Shown in pieces: positions 1 through 7,103 of a DNA stretch of 23,503 bases. The notes beneath the pieces are model-generated. The model searched no databases, was not told the origin of the DNA, and saw nothing but the letters and a program-made list of their open reading frames with translations. The position numbers and the translations under genes are program-made. Origin of the DNA: an uncultured Collinsella sp. (GTDB lineage: Bacteria; Actinomycetota; Coriobacteriia; Coriobacteriales; Coriobacteriaceae); assembly GCA_900554595.1 (NCBI GenBank), contig USHZ01000010.1:1-23503 (forward strand), read 5' to 3'. How positions within the stretch are numbered: position 1 is the stretch's first letter; each line of letters opens with the position of its first letter.

Positions 1-191
1 CCGATATCGAGGAAGCGCAAGTAAAGCGTATCTCGATGCGCCATACGGCCAAACGTTACGTAATCTCGGACGCCAGCAAATTTGGCATGGTGGCGCCCGT
101 CAAGTTCGCGGACTTCCGCGATGCAACGATCATCACCGCGGGCGAGGTGCCCGCCAAGTACCAGGCGATGGAAAACGTCATCACGGTCTAG
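1..191 (+). CDS. DeoR/GlpR-family transcriptional regulator, C-terminal end (partial)
   Basis: The frame open from the left edge ends with a TAG at 189-191. The visible 62 residues contain the DASKFG motif, then a segment ending in TAGEVP. This matches the end of the DeoR-type sensor domain, where a 'D-[AS]-SKFG' strand precedes a final 'IIT' strand. These regulators bind a phosphorylated sugar or polyol intermediate and repress a neighbouring catabolic operon. The N-terminal winged helix lies outside the window, so the effector and target cannot be inferred. A hairpin with a T-run at 281-313 is a likely terminator. Confidence 0.75.
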   Translation, partial: DIEEAQVKRISMRHTAKRYVISDASKFGMVAPVKFADFRDATIITAGEVPAKYQAMENVITV

Positions 192-210
192 CGATGGGAC
201 AAGGCCAAAG

Positions 211-244
211 CCACCACAAAGGTGCCTGTCCCCGCTGTGGTGGT
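211..244. repeat. Small hairpin repeat, copy 1
   Basis: CCACCACA and TGTGGTGG arms flank a loop containing GGTGCCTGTCCCC. A near-identical copy lies at 580-616, so this is a dispersed palindromic repeat. It sits 19 bases past the stop of the DeoR-like gene, but no good T-run follows it, so it is a poor terminator on this strand. Confidence 0.75.
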
Positions 245-280
245 TAGTAACGAAAACCGAATAGTTTTCTCAATAGATAA

Positions 281-313
281 GCGGCAACGTCCATTACGGG
301 CGTTGCCGCTTTT
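281..313 (+). terminator. Rho-independent terminator of the DeoR-like gene
   Basis: The arms GCGGCAACG (281-289) and CGTTGCCGC (301-309) pair perfectly across an 11-nt loop and are followed by TTTT. The T-run lies only on the plus strand, so it fits termination of the gene ending at 191. Confidence 0.75.
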
Positions 314-329
314 GCTGTCTACCGGTTTT

Positions 330-547
330 GTCTAAGTCTGTAACAACTGGACCGTTAAAAGTGGGTTAGGTGTTACAGATTGAGATACTTCTGAACCGCG
401 CCGTCCCTTTGTCTCAATCTGTAACAGTTGGGACCGATTTTGCCGAGTTATTGTTACAGATTGAGATTTTCCCTTGAGGGGGATTCGAATGTCTCGATCT
501 GTAACAGATAGACCGAAAAATGGGTTCTAACTGTTACAGATCGAGAC
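330..547. repeat. Three tandem imperfect palindromes sharing a GTCTCAATCTGTAACAG-type arm
   Basis: Six copies of one arm alternate in orientation: forward at 330-350, 411-432 and 491-510, inverted at 369-388, 450-467 and 525-547. They form three stem-loops about 57-60 nt each, spaced roughly 80 nt apart. The third has perfect 17-nt arms (491-507 with 531-547). Each loop starts with an ACCG box and ends with a GGTT or GAGTT box. No coding potential is visible. The function is unknown. Confidence 0.85.
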
Positions 548-579
548 GTTTTGGGACCGCGGCTGAGCCATTGCGGCAA

Positions 580-616
580 AACCACCACAAAGGTGCCTGT
601 CCCCATTGTGGTGGTT
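580..616 (-). terminator. Small hairpin repeat, copy 2, likely terminator of the pseudouridine synthase gene
   Basis: The arms AACCACCACA and TGTGGTGGTT enclose the same GGTGCCTGTCCCC loop as the copy at 211-244. Read on the minus strand, the stem is followed by TTTT, and the stop codon of the gene at 616-1275 touches its edge. It therefore probably serves as that gene's rho-independent terminator, a repeat put to use as a terminator. Confidence 0.65.
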
Positions 617-1275
617 TAGGGCTCCCAGGGGCAGGGGGCTTCGATGTGGATGTGCTCACCGGTTACGGGATGCGTGAAGGACACGCTGTGGGCGTGGAGC
701 ATCAGGCCGCAGGGACGCGGCGTGCCGTACAGGTCGTCGCCAACCAGGGGATGACGCTCGCTCGCCAGATGTACACGGATTTGGTGCTTGCGGCCGGTGA
801 GCAGCTCGACATCGATATACGAACGCGTGGGCAGGCCTCGGCGGCTCTTAAGGCGCTTGAGCACCTTCACGCGCGTTTGAGACGGCTTGCCGCTGGCGCC
901 GACGCGCATCTTGCGGCTGTCGTGGCGGTCGCGGGCGATGGGCTTGTCGATGAGCTTTTCGTTCCAGTCGATCTTGCCCTCGGCGAGCGCCAAGTAGTGC
1001 TTTTCGAAAGCGTGGTCGATGATCATCTGGTCAAAAGCGGGCTGCGTCTGCTTGTCGAGCGAGAACAACACCACGCCGGTGGTGTCGCGGTCCAGGCGGT
1101 TGAGCGGCTGCATGTCGGTCGCGGCAAAGCCGTCGCCCATCGCCAGCAGCAGGTCGCTGGCGTAGTCGGTGAGCGTGCGCTCGCCGGTGCCATCGCCGTG
1201 GACGATCATGCCGGCAGGCTTGTCGATGGCCATGAGCCAGGCGTCGCAGTAGAGGACTTGAGGTTCTTCGTTCAC
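616..1275 (-). CDS. RluA-family pseudouridine synthase
   Basis: This 219-residue protein isomerises uridine to pseudouridine in structured RNA, probably rRNA or tRNA. It shows the RluA-family sequence order: the 'AIDKPAGMIVH' segment near residues 16-26, the catalytic motif NRLDRDTTG with the presumed catalytic Asp at residue 62, and the GRKHQIRVHL motif near the C-terminus. The usual His before RLD is Asn here. No S4 domain is present, as in short RluA/RluE-like members. The start is GTG at 1273-1275, chosen because GAAAGG lies at good spacing. The gene begins 15 nt after the stop of the U32-family gene, so the two are almost certainly co-transcribed. The exact target base cannot be read from sequence. 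Confidence 0.9.
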   Translation of the reverse strand: MNEEPQVLYCDAWLMAIDKPAGMIVHGDGTGERTLTDYASDLLLAMGDGFAATDMQPLNRLDRDTTGVVLFSLDKQTQPAFDQMIIDHAFEKHYLALAEGKIDWNEKLIDKPIARDRHDSRKMRVGASGKPSQTRVKVLKRLKSRRGLPTRSYIDVELLTGRKHQIRVHLASERHPLVGDDLYGTPRPCGLMLHAHSVSFTHPVTGEHIHIEAPCPWEP

Positions 1276-1290
1276 GTGTAAGCCTTTCGG

Positions 1291-3783
1291 TTAGCTAATT
1301 CCCACAAACATGCAGCCCGAGGTCGCCCCGCGCAGGCGGGCGGCCGGCTTACGGCCGGCCTGCGCGGCCTCGACGGCACGACGGACGCGGGCGACGGCAC
1401 GGTCCACCTCATCCGTCTCGAGCAGCGTTCCGTCCACCATGAGACGACGCACGCCGGCATCGAGCAGCTGAGGAACCTGCGGCGTGAGGTCGATGGGGTA
1501 GGCATCGTACAGGCGAGAGCGGCCGTGGATGTCGGTGCGGACGGGCATGACCTTGCCGTCGATATTCTTGAGCGAGAGCTTGCGGGCACGCAGGCGGCAG
1601 TTGGCACAATCGTGGATGCAGCCGTTGGCAACCTGCAGAATGCAATGCTCGCTTGTCATGACGCGCGGGCGGCCAAAGACGGTGATGCCCAGAGCCGCGG
1701 GCGCGGCGGCTCCGAGAGAGACAATCTCGTCGAGCGTGATCTCGGGCGAGAGCCAAAACGCACCGGCTCCGCGCTCGGCAAGCGCCTCCATGCAGGGTGT
1801 GTTGTGAACCGGCAGACAAGAGCGAATCTCGGCCGTGGCGCCGGCATGCGCGGCTACGGCGAGCTCGGAGATATTGCCGACGGCGACGGTGGCTCCGGCA
1901 TTGATCCAGGGATCGACGCGCTCGTGGTCAACGGCGCGGCAGACCTCGTCGAGTACGGGCACGATACCCTGTTCAAATGCATCGGCAGGGGAGGCGCCGA
2001 CAGCCTCGAGCGCATCGGTGGTCATATAGATGCGCGTGGCGCCCTCGGCGCGAGCTGCCTCGGCGGCTTCGAGCGTGGTGACGGCGGCGCAGATCTGCGG
2101 CTCGTCGCGGTAATGCTCGGGCATGGCGCGCGTACATTTGTCGAGTACCGGCAACTCGAGTGTTTTCGCATGCTCCTCGTACGGCGCAAGAATGGCCTCC
2201 TCCAATGCCTTACAGGCAGCGGCGCGCACCTTGTGTACGGCGGAGAAGCCCATACCACAGCCGGTGTCGAGCGAAACATCAAAGCTCGCTGCCTCAAAGG
2301 GCGAGGAGCCCATGCGGCCCACATGCTCAACCAGGTCTGCCGCCTCGACGGCGCGGGTCTTGGCGGCCTCGACGGTGAAGCCCGTGGCGGCGGCGGTGAG
2401 CGCGGGGTTGTCACAGCAGGTGAGTGTGACAGCAAACGGTTCGCCCAGGCGCGCCACGACGGACACATCAACAGCTCGGCGGCGCAGCACATCGCGCTTG
2501 AGCGCGGCGCCGGCGGCGTCGATGGCACGCTGACTGCGAATCACGCGGACGCGGCAGCCCTCGGGCATGCTGCGGGGCACGCGACATTCGATGATGTCGC
2601 CCGCGGCGGCATCATCGGCGGCAATGGTGGTCAGGAACTGGTCGAACTCATCGTCGTGGCGAAGCTCCAGCAGGTCGCCCTTGCCCACGGGCTCAAACAA
2701 CTCAATGCGGGCGATGGCGGCGCGGCGACGGCGGTCGTCGGGCTTGAGGCCGCGCACATCGCGGTTGGCCGGGCGGCTGCCCAGCACCGTGCCCACAATC
2801 TGGCCGCGGTTGTTGGAACGCTCGTAGCTCATCATCTCGTCGCCCGAGGTGCCATCCTGATAGGCATGCGTAAAGTCGCGGTTGAAGCAGCGTTTGAGCT
2901 GGCGCTGGCGGGCGGCTTCCTCGTCCTTGGCAACGGTGGCTCCGGCCAGCATGTCGTCGATCTGATGACGATACACATCGACGATGGAGTACACGTAATC
3001 GGGCGCCTTCATGCGGCCCTCGAGCTTGAGCGATGCGGCACCGGCGTCATACAGACGGCGAACGAGCTGTGAAGTGTTGGTGTCGCGCGGGCATAGCGCA
3101 CGCTCGCGGCCGGCGGGGGAGAGCGCACGGCCGTTCTCGTCGATCAGCTCGTAGGGCAGGCGGCAGGGCTGGGCGCACATGCCACGGTTGGCCGAGCGGC
3201 CCGCCATGGCAAAGCTCGACAGCAGGCACAGGCCCGAGTAACAAAAACAGATGGCGCCGTGGCTAAAGACCTCCAGGTCAACGTCGGGCGCGGCATTGTG
3301 AATGGCGGCGATCTCGTCGATGGAAAGCTCGCGCGAGAGGGTCACGCGGTCAGCGCCCTGCTCGCGGCACCAGATAGCCCCACGGTCATCATGGATGTTC
3401 GCCTGGGTTGAGATGTGCGTCTCGATGCCGGGCATCGTGCGCTTGACCTCAAAGAACAGGCCCCAGTCTTGGATGATGAAGGCGTCGGCGCCCAGCTTGG
3501 AGCAGCGATGGATGAGTTGCAACGCATCGCCCATCTCGGACTGCTTGATGACGATGTTGACCGTGACGTAGACGCGCGACCCCGCTAGATGTGCGGCGCG
3601 GCAGGCTTGCTCAAAGGCCTCGTCGGTAAAGTTGGTGGCCTTGCGGCGGGCGTTGAAGCTGCCCATGCCGCAGTAGATGGCGTCTGCCCCGGCGGCGAGT
3701 GCGGCGGCAAAGGGCTCGGGCCCTCCGGCGGGCGCCAAAAGCTCGGGTCTGCGGTTGGTGGTTCGACTGGCGGTTGCGGTCAT
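1291..3783 (-). CDS. U32-family protein, RlhA/YdcP-like (probable RNA hydroxylation enzyme)
   Basis: The 830-residue product matches the U32 family. The TIM-barrel start 'ELLAPAGGPEPFAAALAAGADAIY' is split here by position: residues 14-37. The U32 signature (EVFSHGAIC then YSGLCLLS) is at about 171-189. Conserved Cys179, Cys186, Cys203 and Cys207 are likely Fe-S ligands, and a DUF3656-like middle region follows. E. coli RlhA and TrhP, formerly called peptidases, hydroxylate 23S rRNA C2501 and tRNA U34 using prephenate-derived chemistry; protease activity is doubtful. This protein is longer than RlhA (about 650 residues) and carries a C-terminal Cys-rich segment (CIHDCANC near residue 715). 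The ATG at 3783 has AAAGGCAGG upstream. It precedes a pseudouridine synthase gene, which supports an RNA-modification role. The exact substrate is inferred. Confidence 0.82.
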   Translation of the reverse strand: MTATASRTTNRRPELLAPAGGPEPFAAALAAGADAIYCGMGSFNARRKATNFTDEAFEQACRAAHLAGSRVYVTVNIVIKQSEMGDALQLIHRCSKLGADAFIIQDWGLFFEVKRTMPGIETHISTQANIHDDRGAIWCREQGADRVTLSRELSIDEIAAIHNAAPDVDLEVFSHGAICFCYSGLCLLSSFAMAGRSANRGMCAQPCRLPYELIDENGRALSPAGRERALCPRDTNTSQLVRRLYDAGAASLKLEGRMKAPDYVYSIVDVYRHQIDDMLAGATVAKDEEAARQRQLKRCFNRDFTHAYQDGTSGDEMMSYERSNNRGQIVGTVLGSRPANRDVRGLKPDDRRRRAAIARIELFEPVGKGDLLELRHDDEFDQFLTTIAADDAAAGDIIECRVPRSMPEGCRVRVIRSQRAIDAAGAALKRDVLRRRAVDVSVVARLGEPFAVTLTCCDNPALTAAATGFTVEAAKTRAVEAADLVEHVGRMGSSPFEAASFDVSLDTGCGMGFSAVHKVRAAACKALEEAILAPYEEHAKTLELPVLDKCTRAMPEHYRDEPQICAAVTTLEAAEAARAEGATRIYMTTDALEAVGASPADAFEQGIVPVLDEVCRAVDHERVDPWINAGATVAVGNISELAVAAHAGATAEIRSCLPVHNTPCMEALAERGAGAFWLSPEITLDEIVSLGAAAPAALGITVFGRPRVMTSEHCILQVANGCIHDCANCRLRARKLSLKNIDGKVMPVRTDIHGRSRLYDAYPIDLTPQVPQLLDAGVRRLMVDGTLLETDEVDRAVARVRRAVEAAQAGRKPAARLRGATSGCMFVGIS

Positions 3784-3815
3784 ATCCTGCCTTTCAAAAT
3801 GCTCAGATACTCAAA

Positions 3816-3821
3816 AGTATA
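3816..3821 (-). promoter_or_regulatory. Possible -10 element of the U32 gene
   Basis: On the minus strand TATACT lies about 32 nt upstream of the ATG. No convincing -35 hexamer is seen at 17 nt, so only the -10 is proposed. Confidence 0.35.
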
Positions 3822-3889
3822 GTGGTGCTGTTGCGGCGGACGAGCCCTGTGGTCCAAGCAGGATAAAGTCTTCAGCAGCCCTTGCAGCA

Positions 3890-3961
3890 AAAACGATCCG
3901 TTTCCCTCCGTCCCCTATGGATCACCTGATCGGCTGGGGACGGAGGGAAACGGATCGTTTT
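3890..3961. repeat. Long perfect palindrome (26-nt arms) between divergent genes
   Basis: Arm 3890-3915 is the exact reverse complement of arm 3936-3961; the arms begin AAAACGATCCG and include CCCTCCGTCCCC. The 20-nt centre contains a further GATC/GATC stem (3920-3923 with 3928-3931) closed by ACCT. T-runs flank both ends, so it could terminate either strand. It lies between two divergently transcribed genes, where a terminator is unexpected; a mobile REP/MITE-like palindrome is the simpler reading. Confidence 0.85.
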
Positions 3962-4043
3962 GAGTTTCACCGTCCGGTCGTGCCGTTCAGCGGCCGACAG
4001 GTGCCGTTGGGCGATAAAATATTCTCGCAACGTGATAATAATC

Positions 4044-4072
4044 TTGCATCGCGCGGAAACCTTGAGTACTAT
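4044..4072 (+). promoter_or_regulatory. ridA: Tentative promoter of ridA
   Basis: TTGCAT (4044-4049) and TACTAT (4067-4072) are separated by exactly 17 nt. The hexamers match consensus only moderately. Transcription would start near 4079, just before the leader hairpin at 4081-4128. Confidence 0.35.
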
Positions 4073-4080
4073 CCCAATCA

Positions 4081-4128
4081 AGCGCGGCGTTCAGACCGAA
4101 TTGTGCCTCCCGGTGCGAACGCCGCGCT
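4081..4128 (+). other. Leader hairpin upstream of ridA
   Basis: AGCGCGGCGTTC (4081-4092) and GAACGCCGCGCT (4117-4128) are perfect 12-bp arms around a 24-nt loop, lying between the proposed promoter and the ridA ribosome-binding site. No T-run follows, so it is not a standard terminator; it may be an mRNA-stability or regulatory structure. Confidence 0.6.
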
Positions 4129-4160
4129 CACGCTCTCTATCTGATCGTAAGGAGAAAAAC

Positions 4161-4538
4161 ATGAGCAAGACCGTCGTGTCTTCCGATAACGCACCCGCAG
4201 CCATCGGCCCGTATTCCCCCGGTATCCAGACCGGCAACATGGTGTTCCTGTCCGGCCAGCTGGGCATCGACCCCGCAACCGGCAAGCTGCCCGAGGGCGT
4301 CGAGGCCCAGGCCAAGCAGTCCCTTGCTAACGTCGAGGCTCTGCTGACCGCTGCCGGCGCCACCTTTGCCGATGTCGTCAAGACCACGGTCTACCTGGCC
4401 GACATCGCCGACTTCGCTGCCGTGAACGAGATCTACGCCTCCAAGTTCGAGGCTCCGTTCCCCGCGCGCAGCGCCTTCCAGGTTGCCGCCCTTCCGGCCG
4501 GCGGTCTGGTCGAGATCGAGGTCGTCGCCGCTCTCTAA
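4161..4538 (+). CDS. ridA: RidA-family enamine/imine deaminase
   Basis: The 125-residue protein is the usual RidA (YjgF/YER057c/UK114) length. It carries the early AIGPYSPG motif (residues 14-21), the SGQLGIDP strand (31-38), and the closing PARSAFQVAALP then EIEVVAAL block, with the substrate-carboxylate-binding Arg at 103 and Glu120. RidA hydrolyses reactive 2-aminoacrylate and other enamines to keto acids and ammonia, protecting PLP enzymes in the cytoplasm. The start ATG follows a strong AAGGAG at 4149-4154, which rules out the longer frame starting upstream. It stands alone, terminated at 4569-4602. The nearby dpaL encodes an enzyme whose intermediate is 2-aminoacrylate, so the two may be functionally linked. 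Confidence 0.95.
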   Translation: MSKTVVSSDNAPAAIGPYSPGIQTGNMVFLSGQLGIDPATGKLPEGVEAQAKQSLANVEALLTAAGATFADVVKTTVYLADIADFAAVNEIYASKFEAPFPARSAFQVAALPAGGLVEIEVVAAL

Positions 4539-4568
4539 GGCGTTGGCGAAAACAAATCATGACATGCA

Positions 4569-4602
4569 AAAAGACCCTGCAGTGCGAGCTGCAGGGTCTT
4601 TT
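4569..4602. terminator. Bidirectional rho-independent terminator
   Basis: AAAAGACCCTGCA and TGCAGGGTCTTTT pair over 13 bp across an 8-nt loop. T-runs occur on both strands. It lies between the convergent ends of ridA and the YheO-type regulator and can serve both. Confidence 0.9.
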
Positions 4603-4652
4603 GTCAAGCGACAGATTGCTTGTGGAGCCACCAAGGGCAGTCTTTTTGTTTG

Positions 4653-5309
4653 TTAGCCTTCCTTGCGGACCTTTTGCAGGTAGCGGTAGACGCTGGGCTC
4701 CGAGATGTCCAGCGCGGTGGCGGCGCAGGCCACGGCGCCCTTGAGCATGAACACCCCGTTGCCGTTGAGGTGGCGAATGACGTCGACGCGGTCGCTCTGG
4801 CCAAGTGACGCTACATCCAGCCCGCGCGCACTCAGCAACTCGGCAATGCTGCGGTCGATGAGCTCCTGTGTTGACTCCGAAAGGCTTTCGACCTCGATAG
4901 GGGCGGGCTCCGTGCGCGTCGGCGCCGCGTCGAAGCATGCCATGAGCTGCTGCGCCATGGCGTTGATGGAGCGCACGGTCGAGAGGTCGGTGTTGACGCA
5001 GAGCATACCGACGATCTCGTCATTCTCGCGGATAAAGTACGTCGCGGACTCCAACGTCTTGCCACCGGCGCCGCGGCCCTCGTAGCCCGTAATAAACGGC
5101 AGGTCGCGATACTTGGGGTCGTGCATGATCTTGAGCGCCAGATCGGTGGCGGGACCGCCGACCTTACGGCCGCTCACGATGCCGTTGCGAATATCGACGA
5201 TGGCGTGGTCGGGATCCGAGAAATCATGCAGCACGATCTCGCTGTTCTTACCGAGTATCTGCTCCAGGAAATCGACCATCGGCAAAAAGCGACGTACGGT
5301 CTCGTTCAC
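4653..5309 (-). CDS. YheO-type PAS/HTH transcriptional regulator (regulator 1)
   Basis: The 218-residue protein has an N-terminal YheO-like PAS domain (about residues 5-115, with 'SEIVLHDFSDPDHAIVDI' reduced to its core EIVLHDFSDPDHAI, and 'NGIVSGRKVGG') and a C-terminal helix-turn-helix of the HTH_22/DauR type (about 150-218, ending in 'LDISEPSVYRYLQKVRKEG' core SEPSVYRYLQKV). DauR of Pseudomonas, in this family, controls D-arginine catabolism; here the ligand is unknown. The start is taken as GTG at 5307-5309, with AAAGGAG 6 nt upstream. The frame extends 47 codons further up, but that extension has no ribosome-binding site. The gene is divergent from the purine permease-xanthine dehydrogenase operon and is the likely local regulator of it. 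A second paralogue lies at 20612-21265. Confidence 0.9.
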   Translation of the reverse strand: MNETVRRFLPMVDFLEQILGKNSEIVLHDFSDPDHAIVDIRNGIVSGRKVGGPATDLALKIMHDPKYRDLPFITGYEGRGAGGKTLESATYFIRENDEIVGMLCVNTDLSTVRSINAMAQQLMACFDAAPTRTEPAPIEVESLSESTQELIDRSIAELLSARGLDVASLGQSDRVDVIRHLNGNGVFMLKGAVACAATALDISEPSVYRYLQKVRKEG

Positions 5310-5545
5310 GGGCAACTCCTTTGGGTGAAATCGGAAATGTTCATAACAATTTTTTCTCATGGTAACACGCTGCTCTTCATCTCGTATATCCGCAGGTACA
5401 TTGCGTAATACAGACGAACGGTAGGAATTTGGCGGTAAACGGTTGACCAAAAGAAAAGTTAGATGTTATTTTGACCAGACACTTTCCTGACCTGCGGAAA
5501 TGCATTATCTCAGCTGAAGAATAGTCTGATAACAAAAAATTATTA

Positions 5546-5574
5546 TTGAGAATGAGAATCATCTTTAATACGAT
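5546..5574 (+). promoter_or_regulatory. Promoter of the purine operon overlapped by a Fur-box-like sequence
   Basis: TTGAGA (5546-5551) and TACGAT (5569-5574) are spaced by 17 nt. The 19 bases 5548-5566 (GAGAATGAGAATCATCTTT) agree with the Fur consensus GATAATGATAATCATTATC at 14 of 19 positions. A start near 5581 would give an 80-nt leader to the permease ATG at 5662. The site is predicted by eye only. Confidence 0.5.
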
Positions 5575-5661
5575 ATGCAACGAAGGCACAACCTCAACCC
5601 CGCACTGCGTCACAATAGAGCGTTAGATGCGAAAACAACTATTTCGAGGATTGGTGGTCAA

Positions 5662-7056
5662 ATGACCCAGGAGACGGTTAAGAACGGCACTGAAGCCCTG
5701 TTCACTCGTGAAGGCATGCCTCCCGTTAAGGAAATGATCCCGTGTGCCCTTCAGCACGTACTGGCTTCGTTTGCCGGTATCATCACCCCGGCTGTCATCA
5801 TGGCCGGCGTCTACGGCTTTAATAGCCAGCAGAGCACCGACATCATCCAGGTCGCGCTCATTCTTTCGGCAATCGATACGGCCCTTCAGGCCTTCGCTCC
5901 CTTCCGTCGCATCGGCGGCGGTCTGCCCATCGTCATGGGCGTTTCGTTCGCGTTCCTGCCGGCCCTGCAGGCCATGGGTGCCTCGGGCTTTAGCTTTGGT
6001 GCGCTGCTGGGCGGCGAGATCGTCGGCGGTGCCGTCGCGGTCCTTTTTGGTCTGGCTTACAGCAAGATTAAGTGGCTGTTCCCGCCCGTCGTGACCGGTA
6101 CGGTCATCTTCTCCATCGGCGTTTCTCTCTATCCCACGGCCGTCAAGTACATGGCCGGCGGTATGGGTACGCCGTTGTGGGGCACCCCGCAGGCCTGGTG
6201 CGTCGCTCTTATCACCTTCGCCGTGGTCTTTGCGCTCGCCAACTTTGGCAAAGGCACGCTCAAGCTGGGATCCGTGTTCTTTGGCATGATCGTTGGCATG
6301 ATCGTTTCGATCCCCTTTGGCATGATCGACTTCTCCAGCGTCGCCACCGCTCAGGTCTTCGCCCTTCCCAAGCTCATGCCCTACGCGCTCGAGTTTGATC
6401 CCGAGGTCTGCATTACCCTCGCCGTTGTGTTCCCCATGGTTGCCATCCAGGTTATCGGTGACGTCTCCGCCGCCTGCCTGGGCTCCATCGACCGTATGCC
6501 CACCGAGCGCGAGCTCTCCGGCGCTATCGTGTCCCAGGGCCTTACCTCTATGGTCGGCGGCCTGCTGGGCGGTCTTCCCACCAGCGCCCTTGGCCAGAAC
6601 GTGGGCATCATCTGCTCCAACAAGGTCGTCAACAAGTGGGTCTTTGTGATCATCGCGGCCGTCTTTGCCATCGCCGGTCTGTTCCCGCAGCTCTCTGCCG
6701 TCCTTTCCGCTATCCCGCAGCCCGTCATCGGCGGCGCGACCGTCGGCGTCTTTGGCACCATCACCATGAACGGCGTGCGCATGTTCACCCGCGAGGGCCT
6801 CACGCAGCGCACCACCACCATCGTCGGCACCTCCGTCGTCTTTGGCCTGGGTATCTGGATGGCCAGCGGTTGCCTTGCCGGCGAGGGTATGCCCACCTGG
6901 GTGTCCACCGTCATCGGCTCCAACGCCGTGACCCCCACCGCCATCATGGCCATTGTCCTTAACCTGATCCTTCCGCAGACGCCGGTCGTGGCTCAGCACA
7001 TCGATGCCGCCAAGGATGCCGCCGTGGATCTGGTCTTGCCCGAGAGCAAGAAGTAA
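5662..7056 (+). CDS. NCS2-family purine (xanthine/uracil) permease
   Basis: The 464-residue membrane protein is a nucleobase:cation symporter-2 family member (XanQ/PbuX/UraA group), importing xanthine, uric acid or another oxopurine by proton or sodium symport. The family features are the QH pair in helix 1 (QHVLASFAGIITPA), the 'GGLPIVMGVSFAF' block, the central 'QVIGDVSAACLGSIDR' then 'SALGQNVGI' signature, and about 12-14 hydrophobic segments. The ATG at 5662 follows GGATTGGTGG; the 29 upstream codons in frame lack transmembrane sequence and look untranslated. It is the first gene of the operon leading to xanthine dehydrogenase, which supports purine rather than pyrimidine uptake. Residues distinguishing xanthine from uric acid transport were not resolved. 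Confidence 0.92.
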   Translation: MTQETVKNGTEALFTREGMPPVKEMIPCALQHVLASFAGIITPAVIMAGVYGFNSQQSTDIIQVALILSAIDTALQAFAPFRRIGGGLPIVMGVSFAFLPALQAMGASGFSFGALLGGEIVGGAVAVLFGLAYSKIKWLFPPVVTGTVIFSIGVSLYPTAVKYMAGGMGTPLWGTPQAWCVALITFAVVFALANFGKGTLKLGSVFFGMIVGMIVSIPFGMIDFSSVATAQVFALPKLMPYALEFDPEVCITLAVVFPMVAIQVIGDVSAACLGSIDRMPTERELSGAIVSQGLTSMVGGLLGGLPTSALGQNVGIICSNKVVNKWVFVIIAAVFAIAGLFPQLSAVLSAIPQPVIGGATVGVFGTITMNGVRMFTREGLTQRTTTIVGTSVVFGLGIWMASGCLAGEGMPTWVSTVIGSNAVTPTAIMAIVLNLILPQTPVVAQHIDAAKDAAVDLVLPESKK

Positions 7057-7073
7057 CCAATTCGGTGCTATTC

Positions 7074-7103
7074 GTCGGCGGACGCATCGCCTCGTCCGCC
7101 GAC
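7074..7103 (+). other. Intercistronic hairpin after the permease
   Basis: GTCGGCGGACG and CGTCCGCCGAC (11 bp, perfect) enclose an 8-nt loop. It starts a run of hairpins filling the 195-nt gap to ssnA (others at 7108-7124, 7125-7152, 7158-7173 and 7210-7233). No T-run follows, so it is probably an mRNA-processing or stability element rather than a full terminator. Confidence 0.6.

Noticed and set aside
1525..3072. 515-residue plus-strand frame
   Set aside because: Shadow of the U32-family gene on the other strand.
5310..5450. N-terminal extension of regulator 1 to 5450
   Set aside because: The first 47 codons have no ribosome-binding site; the GTG at 5309 has a good one and gives the family's usual length.
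5575..5661. Purine riboswitch in the permease leader
   Set aside because: The short leader has no visible three-way junction with the conserved purine-aptamer loops.
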